The notes under the pieces were generated by a model. It worked only from the letters and a program-made list of their open reading frames with translations. It was not told the DNA's origin and ran no database searches. The position numbers and the translations under genes are program-made. DNA of 64,000 nucleotides from Neurospora tetrasperma FGSC 2508. Taxonomy: Eukaryota; Ascomycota; Sordariomycetes; Sordariales; Sordariaceae. Positions 21,148 through 30,536 of the stretch are shown piece by piece. The first letter of the stretch is position 1, and the number at the start of each line of letters is the position of its first letter. The stretch is from contig NW_009799099.1 in the NCBI RefSeq assembly GCF_000213175.1, positions 862,693 to 926,692 of the forward strand, in the 5' to 3' direction.

Positions 21148-23546
21148 ATGTCCACGAACTCTGAGCCGGCCTCGACTGGCAACTTACCTGGTACGTCCAT
21201 TCAAAACCTACTCATCAGGGCTAGAAACCCCTCCTTCCCCTCTTCTCCGAGTCCCCAGATGGTTTGGTGCTAACTTATTACCAGCTATCTCAATCTCCTT
21301 AACTCAGCATCCTTATACTGACCATCCGTTTTCGCGACGGTACATCATCTTGGACAAGCAGAATCCGACATTGAAAATCGGCCGCTCTTCCAAACTAGCT
21401 GCCAAAGGATTTGTACCAAGTCCACAGAACGGCTGGTATGACAGCCCGGTGATGTCTCGACAGCACGCTGAGATCATCGCTGATTTTACCCAGAAGGTTG
21501 GCTTACTCCTCCCTCCCCAGCGGGCGCATCTACCAATTCCTTTGCTAACAGGTAATGGCTATCTTGCAGCGGCTGAAACTGCGGGACCTTGGGTCGCTCC
21601 ACGGAACGTACATAAATGAAAGCGACCAGCGACTTGAAAAGGACGAGCAGGTCGAGATTAAGGACGGCGACAACATTCGCTTCGGTGTGGATGTCATGAG
21701 AAAAAAGACGTTTCCCCCTACAATCGTTAAAGTAGGTCTAGAGTATGTCGAGGTCCCTAAAGCGCAGCTAGAGCAAGGCACTACTCGGTAAGTTTCACAA
21801 ACCCAGCAGACAGCAACATAACCTCAGACATGGCTTCTCGCGCAGTCATCGAGCAAATGCTTCGTTGCCCTTATTCTTACATTAGACGATGCTAACAGGG
21901 AATAGTCCGAGGGCTTCAAGTACATTCAAAGTCCCCGACGTATCAGACTCCGACATGGAGTACCAGGACGAGGACTCGAACATGGAGCCGCCGGGTACCC
22001 AATTAGCGGCACGTGGGCTGTCGGGGCGAAGTTGGAAGGGTGAAGTAATTGACCTCACTCACCCTGTTGGGTCTGGGAATGTCATCACAGACCCTCGGAA
22101 ACAGGTTATCAATGTGGACCAAGATGATAACTACGAGAACAACTGGGGCCAGAGTGATAAGATCAACGACTCCCATCAGAATCACGACTCGCACTCAAAG
22201 TCAGACATTGCCTCCATACCATCTCCGAAGAGTCCTATCGGCAGCAACGACAGCAGCTGTAGCAATTATGGATCAAGTGGAGAGGATATTTGGCCTCAGA
22301 ACGTCGGTGCCCTTCAACCCACTGCATCTGAAGCTCCCAACGCATCTCTACATGTCTCTCTATCCCAACACCCCGTTCTATCGCAGTATTACGCTGCACT
22401 TGATGATGATGATGATGATTGGGACTCTGAGATGAGCTCTGATTATGAGCCAGAGTATGAGCCCGAATCCGCTAATTCGGAAGTGAGTGGAGGAGATTTG
22501 AATGGTGGTAAGTGTTGATTGAAATCCGCAAATGGGTTTAGTTGTTAACCATGTCAGATGGCGATTCCTCTGAAAGAGGCTTTGAATACGATTACCCATA
22601 CTCTGAGTCCGATTCGGATTTTTCCGCTGGCCAGGACTCAGATGCAGAGTCAGAGGCAGAAGGAGTTTATGGCAGGGAGCCTTCTAGCAACTGGGCCATG
22701 CCAGACTTCAGCAACGTTGTGACTGGTCCATCACCTATCATTTACAAGGGCCATAGCACGGCTCGCCTTGTCACTCCAGATATCAAGGACGATGTCATTG
22801 ATCGCGCTATCCCTCAAGTCAATTACGCCACTCCTGCGGATATTCGGCCAGCATCGTATCCTGTCGATTCTCCATTGTTTCTATCCTTCACTCATCCTCG
22901 CGACGTTCAGCTGGCTACTCCCAGGTCAAACAAGTCGGCGGGAGATATCGATGACACTTCTCCAATCAATAAACCACTAAATGGACCTTTGGTAGAAATG
23001 GAAGAAGCTCCCTGGTATCCATCTGACAAAGCAAAGTTCTTTGAGGCTCGGAAGGAAAACAGGATGACCATAATGCAGTCTTCGCCCGTCACTAGGGAGT
23101 ATTCACGCCTTGCTATCTCCGATATTATGGATGAGAATGCCCCAGTTGGCAAAGGAAAGAGAAAGGCAGAAGCCATTTCGTCTAACACCGAGGAAGACCT
23201 TGCATGGCAAGCTAGCGAAGTACAGAAGTCCGAAGCAAGTGGCGAAAACGAGAGAGAGGAAGTACAGGAAGTCATGGAGGTTGACAAGGACGTGGAGGTC
23301 GGCGATTTGATCGAACCTTCTACTGAGGCAGCGACAGAAATTGCAATGACAGTTGAGTCGCTCGATTTGCCTGTCTCGGTCGTTACATCGACTGTTCGCC
23401 TTGACGATGACGACGGCGATAGACCAACCAAGAGGCAACGGTTGCGCAATATTGCCGAGCGGGTCGGCTATGTTGCTCTCGGAGGTGTAGCTACAGGTGC
23501 CATGATGTTCGGCGCATTGGTTTATACTGCACCCACCTTTGTCTGA
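21148..23546 (+). CDS. FHA-domain protein with C-terminal membrane anchor, 5 exons
   Basis: Exons 21148-21190, 21285-21496, 21570-21787, 21906-22507 and 22558-23546 encode about 687 aa; all phases agree. The N-terminal FHA domain (about residues 17-125) shows the core signature: GRSS (47-50), SRQHAEI (72-78) and LGSLHGTYIN (92-101), the phosphothreonine-binding residues. The middle is acidic, Ser-rich and disordered, with an Asp run near residue 335. The last residues form a hydrophobic helix (GYVALGGVATGAMMFGALV) preceded by KRQRLR, as in a tail-anchored protein. Tail-anchored FHA proteins include Far9/Far10, SLMAP and Sordaria PRO45, but those have long coiled coils absent here, so orthology is doubtful. 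Two details are unusual: a 43-nt first coding exon and a weak GTTGGC donor after exon 2; retaining that intron would disrupt the FHA fold. Confidence 0.83.
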
Positions 23547-24859
23547 GTTTTGGCTTACGGTTTCGTTTTTCGAGGCATCTATGGACAGCTTAACCAATCC
23601 TGGAAGGTTGAGGAGACCTTGCATGGCTGAGGAGACATTGGACGGTTGAGAAGGTGGAAGGATATGGGTATGGGGATCTTGGGTTTTGTCAATGTCTTTG
23701 TTCGGATTCTATATGGGCACAACTTGTTGGCTGTTGCACTTTCACATGGTCTTTCTCTGTTGGTTTTCTAGATGCACTGGTTTTGCAAACAGTTCGATGG
23801 TATATTCCCCATTAATTCTTGGTTCACTCTGGCGAGTATCGCTTACAAGAACAAGGACGAGGACAAGAGCGCCATGGCGGACGATCCCTACCTGGTGTTG
23901 TCAATGGTACCAAGTCGATTACTTGAATGGCTTCTCGGTTCTAGGTTACTATACGCAAACCATTGTATGGTCACCATCGCAAGGGATCTTGGGTGCTCAG
24001 GTATCAACCACTGTAGTCTAGCGTCGAATGGTTTTTGAGTTAGCACTACTGTCCCCGTTCTTGTTGTCTATTTTGGGTGTCTACTAACACTCGCATGATA
24101 TACCAATGCTGGATTTCCCAATTGTAAACTGTCACCTCGTATCTTAATTAGAAATGGTAGATCCGATATGATACCTCGAGTGTATCTTCGGCTTGCTTTC
24201 TTGAGCCAGAAGTCATCGAAGCTGCAACGGTGCCATCTCTCAAGGTTATGTCATTGAGAGAAGTTGCAAGCAGAGGAAGCTAACAATCAAAGATGGATAA
24301 TTTAGGGGAACCAGGAAATGAACAGGCCAGTTCGTGCCTTCGTGAGCCCCTTTTCTCCCTTTTGAAAGGTCGAGTGTTTCCCTCCCGGCCTTGAGTTATG
24401 CTGCTTAGAGGTATTTACATACCTATCAATGAAACAACAGTTCGAGACGGGCCAAGTTTAAACTAGAGTGTAAGGCCATACGAAGTGTATCATTCATGAC
24501 CGTGATATCGACCAATATATGTGATCATCATTTAGTAACCTGAACAATCAGGCGGAAATCATCTTGAATATCTCCAGCAAAGCTAAAGCACAAATCCTCC
24601 TTTAGCCACAAAAATAGTAACTAGTCCAGGCTGAACAAGTAAGTGTACGTCCGGACCACAACAGAGAAAAGACTTGGATAGACTACCTAGGTAGGCAGGG
24701 GAGAAAAACACGAGTGTCTTTCATCAGTATCACACCCAGTAATACCAACTGTTGCGACCAATATTTGAGGCAGGTAGTGTTGGATATTCCTTGTCACAGC
24801 CACATATGTGCCCACACAGATTCTGTATCAATGTGTGAAACGGGATAGGATAGGATAAG

Positions 24860-24868
24860 TATATAAAA
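24860..24868 (+). promoter_or_regulatory. TATA box in a convergent spacer
   Basis: A perfect TATATAAAA sits after three GGATA units. A promoter here would be internal to a convergent intergenic region and would transcribe towards the hairpin at 24998. Confidence 0.4.
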
Positions 24869-24997
24869 CCAAGCACCGACTTCTTATATACCGGCCGTAG
24901 ACATCGGGAGAGATGAAGCGGACTTACGGTGTCGGTTGGTCGCCTTTGGACTGCTTGTTAATTTGTGAAGATGTCTTCTACTAGGTAGCCATAATCG

Positions 24998-25054
24998 AAA
25001 AATGCTGTCCCCCCTTACCATATTGGATATGTGGGGTGAGGGGACAGTATTTTT
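24998..25054 (+). other. Long near-perfect hairpin ending in a T run
   Basis: The left arm AAAAATGCTGTCCCC (24998-25012) pairs over 15 bp with GGGGACAGTATTTTT (25040-25054), with one G-U wobble. Inside, CATAT (25019-25023) pairs with ATATG (25027-25031) around a TGG loop, extending the stem. The plus-strand transcript would end in a U run. Confidence 0.7.
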
Positions 25055-25598
25055 TGACATAAGTTTACTACTGCTACTGCTACTGCTACTCGCGGTCTGG
25101 TAAACAGAGAAACCTTATCGTCCGGCCGGGCCAGCAAGACTTACCTACCTATATTATCCAAGAACTGGTCTTATACAATATGGTGTATACGAAACACCAC
25201 TTACTCTTCTTACTCGCAGTAGTTCTCCGGTTCTTCATAATACCACTTTTCACATTTTCACTTGTGGTCGCTTGACTTAAGAAGCATGGTAGTAATCATC
25301 TTTTCTTGTTTCTTGACAAATCTTCGATAGCAAGTGATATATTAACATTTTGATGTGAAGAAGCTAACCTCCTTCAATGTAACTCGGTCCTTCTTGACTT
25401 GGCTTCGCTTTGCTTGTAATAACATGATGTAGCAAACGAAACGCGCTCTTCGTCTTTTCTCGTTCCTCTAGTGACTCTCATTCTAATATGCTGAAAGTCA
25501 TCCCAAAATCCATTCCTCATTCCTTGAACCCTTGCGCCACCCCATGCTCTCTCCTCAATGATGCACAATCAAGTTTATAACCGCTTCTGCAACTCCCC

Positions 25599-28500
25599 TC
25601 AATCATGCCTAAAAGTGCACTTGTCACCCTTCGCACACTTTCCCTGCGCCCAAAACGTGCACTGCTTCGTGCCAATCAGACTGCGGTTAATGCCCCTGAG
25701 ATGATCCGGCACTTCATCGCCGTTACGATCACCGCGGTTCTTTTTGTTCTTCCAGTGGGGCTTATCGCCGCGATGATGTCCTTGTTGCTGTTGTTGATCA
25801 CGTCCGTCACGTCCGCCATCACGACTGTCGTTACGTTCGCGGAAGTTTTCGCGGCCTCCGTGGTGCGGCTGCTGGTCCCAACCACTGCTGTCGCGGTCGC
25901 GAGAGTTAGGGTCGCGATCACGGCTGTCACGAGCGTTGTGATCATAGGCTTGACCAGCTTGATAGGGGTCGTAACCGCCGTGCTGGGCGGCAGGTTGAGT
26001 GTGAGGAACGCCGCCTGCCCAATTCATAAGAGAGGTGAGGTACTCGGTCATTTGACGGTCGGCGGGCTGGTTGGGTTGTTGTTGACCACCGCTTGCTAGG
26101 GTGGCGATGAGGGCTTGGATCTCGGCGGCTTGTTGGGGGTTGGCGTTGGGTTGGCTTGCGAGAGCAGGCAAGATGGTACTTAAATCGACGCCTTGAGCAG
26201 CGAGCTGAGCCATCTGTTGTTGGTAGGCACCAAAGGCGCCTGGCTGCTGCTGTTGTTGCTGTTGTTGAGCATACCAAGCCTGCTGTTGTTGAAGGGCATT
26301 CGCATCCGGCTGCTGTCCTTGCTGAGCTTGCTGGGCGTAATACTGTGCCCAGGCTGCGCTGTAGTCTACCGGGGCTGCCGCTGGTTGAGCAGCCTGAGCT
26401 GGAGCTGAAGCTTGAGCCGGCACAACAGGAACTGCCGGAACAGGTTGTTGCTTGACTTCAGGGACTGTCCGCTTAACATACTCAACGATTTCTTCCACAT
26501 AGTCTGCAGCCTTCTGAATGAGAGGATCTGTGTAATCGCGACGACGTACTGTCTTGGGACGTGCAGGATCGTAAGGCTCCGGATCACGGTAGTACCGGAC
26601 CCTTTCAGAGGAAATGAGCTCGTACGTTCGCTGATCACGAACCTCCGGCGGCTCGTTTGTGACAGGCACGATGATAGGCGGAATGCCCTCAGGCCTAGCC
26701 GCAGCAACGGGCGCCACGTGCACGGCGGTTGGTTGCTGTACAGGGATAGGATACCCGGCATACGGGCCGGTGATCGAGTTAAGCGACTTCATCGTCTCGG
26801 TGAAGTCAGCAAAGCCTGGGCTCGACTGAGTCTCCAGCCGAGCCTTGGCCTCATAAACTGAACGGTGAGCACCAAAGTTCTTCAAATCGGTAGCTCTGCG
26901 ACGAAGCTCATCATACTCCAGACCTGCAGGCAGCTGAACATCAGACCCGGAGCCGTCATCAAGCGAAGGCTCGTAAGCAGGCGACTTAGGCGTAGGCGGA
27001 ATATCCGATGGGTCTGTGTAAATGACCATGAGCTCCTTGGCTTCCCGATCGTCCATGAACGCCTGTTGTTCGGTGCGGAAAGTCTTCACGCCACCCATGG
27101 TGACATAGCTTTCCTTGCGCACCTCCTCCGAAAGAACTTCCAGATCAACCGAGTTGGGCTCCTCCCAAGGGCGAAGCTCACCCGCATGGCCCTTTTTGAG
27201 TGCCATGCCTTCACGCTTGTCCTTGCTATCTGATCGGACATCGCGAGACTGGCGGTGGCCCATCTCTTCAGGAAATAGGGTGTACTCCTTGATCTGGCAT
27301 AGTTGGTCGTCGCTCTTGAAAACGACCCTCATGTTCTTTCTCCTCCGCTCCTCCTTCCGCAAGCGGCGCCTCCTCTGTTCTTCCGTCTCATTCGGGTCAG
27401 GGGCGGACTCCGCCGGAGGTGTTGCGTCTGCTATCACCTTCCTGGGTGCAGCAATCTCATCCATGAGTGCCGCAAACCTAGAGCTGGTCGGTGGCTCTTC
27501 CTTGGGCTTTGTTGCCTTCGCCGAGTTGCCAGCTGAGGATACCGCCTGAGGGGCATTGGATTTTATCGCAGACAGCGCGGTAGATGGTTTTGCAGAAGCT
27601 GCCTTGACCAGCGGTTTCGCTGGTTCGGCCTTTGAAGGCTCTGGTTTTGGGACTGGCTTTGCTGATGGGCGGGCCTTGCCAGGAAGCAGATAAGAAGCAC
27701 GGGGTTTGGACGCGGTCGTAGCAGGTGTGGTAGCCGATGTTTTAAGAGCTGGTTTGGCTGTAGTTGGAGGCGTCTTTGAACCAGGAGATGGGGCTTTGAC
27801 ATCGCTAGTAGACTTCGAGGTGGCCGTCACCCGAGGCTTACCATCTGTAGAAGGCTTCTTGGCCGTGCGTGCATCACCATTGGTATCATCCTCACGAGCT
27901 CTCTTGGTTGTTGAGACTGTTGTCTTGGCAGGAGTTTTCTTAGCATCGCTGCTAGCCTCTTTCTTTGACTTGGCCGCAGGACTTTCCTTCCCAGCGTTCT
28001 TTTCGGCATTTGCAATGATAGTTGCGACCAACTCATTGATCTCAGGATCACCCAGCCCCTCAAGCTTGCCTTTTGTGGTTTGGAATTTCCAAGCCTCAAG
28101 TTGCTCTGGCGTAAGGCTTGTAAAGCAACCAAAGAGGCGAAGAGCGGCCTTGGCCAACGATGAGGTAGCCTCGCCAAGGTTGAAGAGTTGGATCAGAAGA
28201 TTGAGTAGACGAACGGGCAGTATACCCCTTTCACCCACCATCCGCAGGATTATTGGGTCTCCGACTTTGAGTCCCTCAACAATGGCTGCTTCAAGCTCCG
28301 TTTTGAACGGCTGGAGAGACTGCTTCAGAGTCTCAACTGCAGCAGGCTTGAGGGTAGCAGAACCCTTTCCCTTGTTCTTAACATCTTTGACAAGCTTCTC
28401 AAATGCTGGTGCAGCCCTTAGAGCAGCAATCTTATCTGCAACAAATGCACCGAATTCGTTACTCGTGTGTACAATCACCTTCCTGTTTTTCTTGTGAGCT

Positions 28501-30536
28501 GGATGGAGGCGAAGCAGCTCGGATGCTTTCACGGCTGTCAGGGTAGGCTCGGGCGGAGGCGATCCTCGCTGCTTAGCATCCGTTCCAAGTTCACCCTTGG
28601 AGAGCTTCTTCCACCAGTCGGCCGGCATCTCAGTCTTTGCTCGTTTCATCTCAATGTCAAGCCTGATATCTGCTCTCTGGCGGTCCAGCACCTCTTTGGC
28701 AGTTTGATATGCTTCGGCATGGTTGCTGAGAGACTCAGCAGGAGTCCAGCCACGTTCAAGACCAGGGAATAGAGGGTCTTTGCCCGCTTTCGCCACGATG
28801 GTCACGAAACGCTTAGTTGGTGGTCCCTTCTTGAGCTGCACCGGAGATTCATCGATGACGAGATGCGGCACTCCTGGGACAGTGCAACCCGGTGTTTCAA
28901 TTGCCTTGTCAATCAAATCCTCATCTACGATGAAAAGACCGGCAACATCGCCACCATCGCCTTGCCCATTTACATCCGGTACGAAGCCAGGGTTCGCCGA
29001 GTTATTATTTGCGAAGCTAATGACTTGGGGATTCGCGATACTGGAGGCTGGTTGTACCACCTTCGGTTTCTTGGCAAGGGTTTGCATCTCCTGCACATCA
29101 CCAGGTCGCTTTACGCCCGAGATCACATTATTTTGGGGAGACTGAACAGTCTGTTGTGTAGCCTGAGCCTGAACCACCCGTTCCTGCGCCGGGGCCTGGA
29201 ACGGTTGGATCTGAACGGGCTGGGACTGTGAGATCGGAACTTGAAAGGCTTGAGGTTGGCTAGGCTGCTGATGTTGGACAAACCCTTGTGGTATTGTCTG
29301 ATGTTGAGGGGCTTGCGAAATGGTCTGTCCATGAGGTTGCGGTGTGGGCTGCGGCGTAGGCTGTGGTGTCGACTGTGATGGTTGAGCAGTCTGATGAGCG
29401 GGCGTCTGCACCATCTGTTGCACTGCAGGCTGGGCCATGGAACGTGGAGCAATTTTAGGTTGGATAGGTTGCGGCACCGGTGGTTGGGCAGGCTTCTGCT
29501 GTATAGGTGCGCTTTGAATTGGTGTATGACTTAGTGGGCTGGGGCTGGCCGTGGCTCGCTGCGCGGGGATTTGTGCAACAGAAGCGCGGTTTTGAATATG
29601 TTGCCCGTTAACAGTTTGCATAAAGTGAGCTTGATTTGGCTGGGGCTCGGGGGTATGGTGACCCTGGACATGGTGGTAGCTCGTGAGCCCTCCCTGGACT
29701 GGGCCATGGCCAGCCTGGTATTGAATGGGCGTGGGCGTCTGCCTTTGTTGTGGCGGCTGCTGCTGCTGCTGCTGCGGCTGCGGTAGATGTAATTGCGGTT
29801 GCGATGGCTGTTGTTGCCGCTGAAGTTGTGGGTGCTGCTGACTGACATGTTGCGGCTGATGCTGAGGCGGCTGCTGTGATTGATGTACAACCGGTTGTTG
29901 GTGATTTACAGCTTGTGGCATCGCTAAGGGATTTTGGTACTCTCCATTCGTAGCATAGCCTGAGCTCGCCATTGGTACCCTCTGCCATTGCTCTGAGACA
30001 TGTCCCTGAAGATAGCCATCTGCCGACTGTTGCCTGGGGGGAACAGCGCCATGGGCAAAACCACCTTGAACTACTTCTTGCCTCTCGGGAATCTGAATAT
30101 GGTGGTTCGAGTATTCGTTCTCTTGTGGGAGGTCAACAAGAGCGAACCGGCTGTCAATTGTGCGATGGTTGCCATATGGGTGCTGCTGTTGTTGTTGTGG
30201 TGGTTGTTGGTGGTGGTGCTGTGGGTGCTGCTGGGCAGGTGCATAATGTTCCTGGGTCAATGGCTCCTGAGCATAAGGGGCAGATGCAGGGCTAGGCCCA
30301 GTCCATGCCTCACTCTGAGGGTAGTAGTCGTAGTGGCCATAAGCATTTGTTTGCGTGTCATGACCAGCCAGCTGCGGGTTGACCTGCTGTGGAGGGTCAA
30401 TGAAAGCACCAGGGTTGTGATACACATTTTCGTGCCCATGCTCAGGAGTGAAGGCGAACTGTTGTTCCCATGGATTCTCTGCCGCAAAGGAGTTGGGATC
30501 CCATTGCCCGGCGTGGTTGTTGTGGCTGGCGTCCAT
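25599..30536 (-). CDS. Q/P-rich CCCH zinc finger protein, PNUTS/Ppn1-like PP1 regulatory subunit
   Basis: Single exon, 1645 aa. The N-terminal ~480 residues are Gln/Pro/His-rich low complexity. About residues 665-840 contain an all-helical region (KIAALRAAPAFEKLV..., LPVRLLNLLIQLFNLGE) resembling a TFIIS N-terminal-like domain. A Lys/Ala/Pro-rich disordered segment follows. Near residue 1070, RKNMRVVFKSDDQL holds RVVF, a good fit to the RVxF PP1-docking motif, followed by an EYTLFPEE segment like that in PNUTS. After another Gln/Ala-rich region and an Arg/Asp/Gly-rich stretch, the protein ends with a CCCH finger, CTFWAQGKCAKGDKCTFRH (C-x7-C-x5-C-x3-H). TFIIS-like domain, RVxF and C-terminal CCCH in that order is the PNUTS layout, implying PP1 targeting to the transcription-termination machinery in the nucleus. 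The gene is certain; the family assignment is inference. Confidence 0.8.
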   Translation of the reverse strand: MDASHNNHAGQWDPNSFAAENPWEQQFAFTPEHGHENVYHNPGAFIDPPQQVNPQLAGHDTQTNAYGHYDYYPQSEAWTGPSPASAPYAQEPLTQEHYAPAQQHPQHHHQQPPQQQQQHPYGNHRTIDSRFALVDLPQENEYSNHHIQIPERQEVVQGGFAHGAVPPRQQSADGYLQGHVSEQWQRVPMASSGYATNGEYQNPLAMPQAVNHQQPVVHQSQQPPQHQPQHVSQQHPQLQRQQQPSQPQLHLPQPQQQQQQPPQQRQTPTPIQYQAGHGPVQGGLTSYHHVQGHHTPEPQPNQAHFMQTVNGQHIQNRASVAQIPAQRATASPSPLSHTPIQSAPIQQKPAQPPVPQPIQPKIAPRSMAQPAVQQMVQTPAHQTAQPSQSTPQPTPQPTPQPHGQTISQAPQHQTIPQGFVQHQQPSQPQAFQVPISQSQPVQIQPFQAPAQERVVQAQATQQTVQSPQNNVISGVKRPGDVQEMQTLAKKPKVVQPASSIANPQVISFANNNSANPGFVPDVNGQGDGGDVAGLFIVDEDLIDKAIETPGCTVPGVPHLVIDESPVQLKKGPPTKRFVTIVAKAGKDPLFPGLERGWTPAESLSNHAEAYQTAKEVLDRQRADIRLDIEMKRAKTEMPADWWKKLSKGELGTDAKQRGSPPPEPTLTAVKASELLRLHPAHKKNRKVIVHTSNEFGAFVADKIAALRAAPAFEKLVKDVKNKGKGSATLKPAAVETLKQSLQPFKTELEAAIVEGLKVGDPIILRMVGERGILPVRLLNLLIQLFNLGEATSSLAKAALRLFGCFTSLTPEQLEAWKFQTTKGKLEGLGDPEINELVATIIANAEKNAGKESPAAKSKKEASSDAKKTPAKTTVSTTKRAREDDTNGDARTAKKPSTDGKPRVTATSKSTSDVKAPSPGSKTPPTTAKPALKTSATTPATTASKPRASYLLPGKARPSAKPVPKPEPSKAEPAKPLVKAASAKPSTALSAIKSNAPQAVSSAGNSAKATKPKEEPPTSSRFAALMDEIAAPRKVIADATPPAESAPDPNETEEQRRRRLRKEERRRKNMRVVFKSDDQLCQIKEYTLFPEEMGHRQSRDVRSDSKDKREGMALKKGHAGELRPWEEPNSVDLEVLSEEVRKESYVTMGGVKTFRTEQQAFMDDREAKELMVIYTDPSDIPPTPKSPAYEPSLDDGSGSDVQLPAGLEYDELRRRATDLKNFGAHRSVYEAKARLETQSSPGFADFTETMKSLNSITGPYAGYPIPVQQPTAVHVAPVAAARPEGIPPIIVPVTNEPPEVRDQRTYELISSERVRYYRDPEPYDPARPKTVRRRDYTDPLIQKAADYVEEIVEYVKRTVPEVKQQPVPAVPVVPAQASAPAQAAQPAAAPVDYSAAWAQYYAQQAQQGQQPDANALQQQQAWYAQQQQQQQQPGAFGAYQQQMAQLAAQGVDLSTILPALASQPNANPQQAAEIQALIATLASGGQQQPNQPADRQMTEYLTSLMNWAGGVPHTQPAAQHGGYDPYQAGQAYDHNARDSRDRDPNSRDRDSSGWDQQPHHGGRENFRERNDSRDGGRDGRDQQQQQGHHRGDKPHWKNKKNRGDRNGDEVPDHLRGINRSLIGTKQCTFWAQGKCAKGDKCTFRHD

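Larger units (their letters stand above)
23547..25598. other. 2.0-kb spacer between convergent genes
   Basis: The FHA gene (+) and the CCCH/PNUTS-like gene (-) both end into this spacer, so only 3' UTRs are expected. It nevertheless contains a canonical TATA box and a long hairpin (listed separately), GGATA repeats at 24845-24858 and a CTACTG repeat at 25068-25090. No protein gene with support; a 23-codon frame (24913-24984) begins 45 bp after the TATA. Confidence 0.55.
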
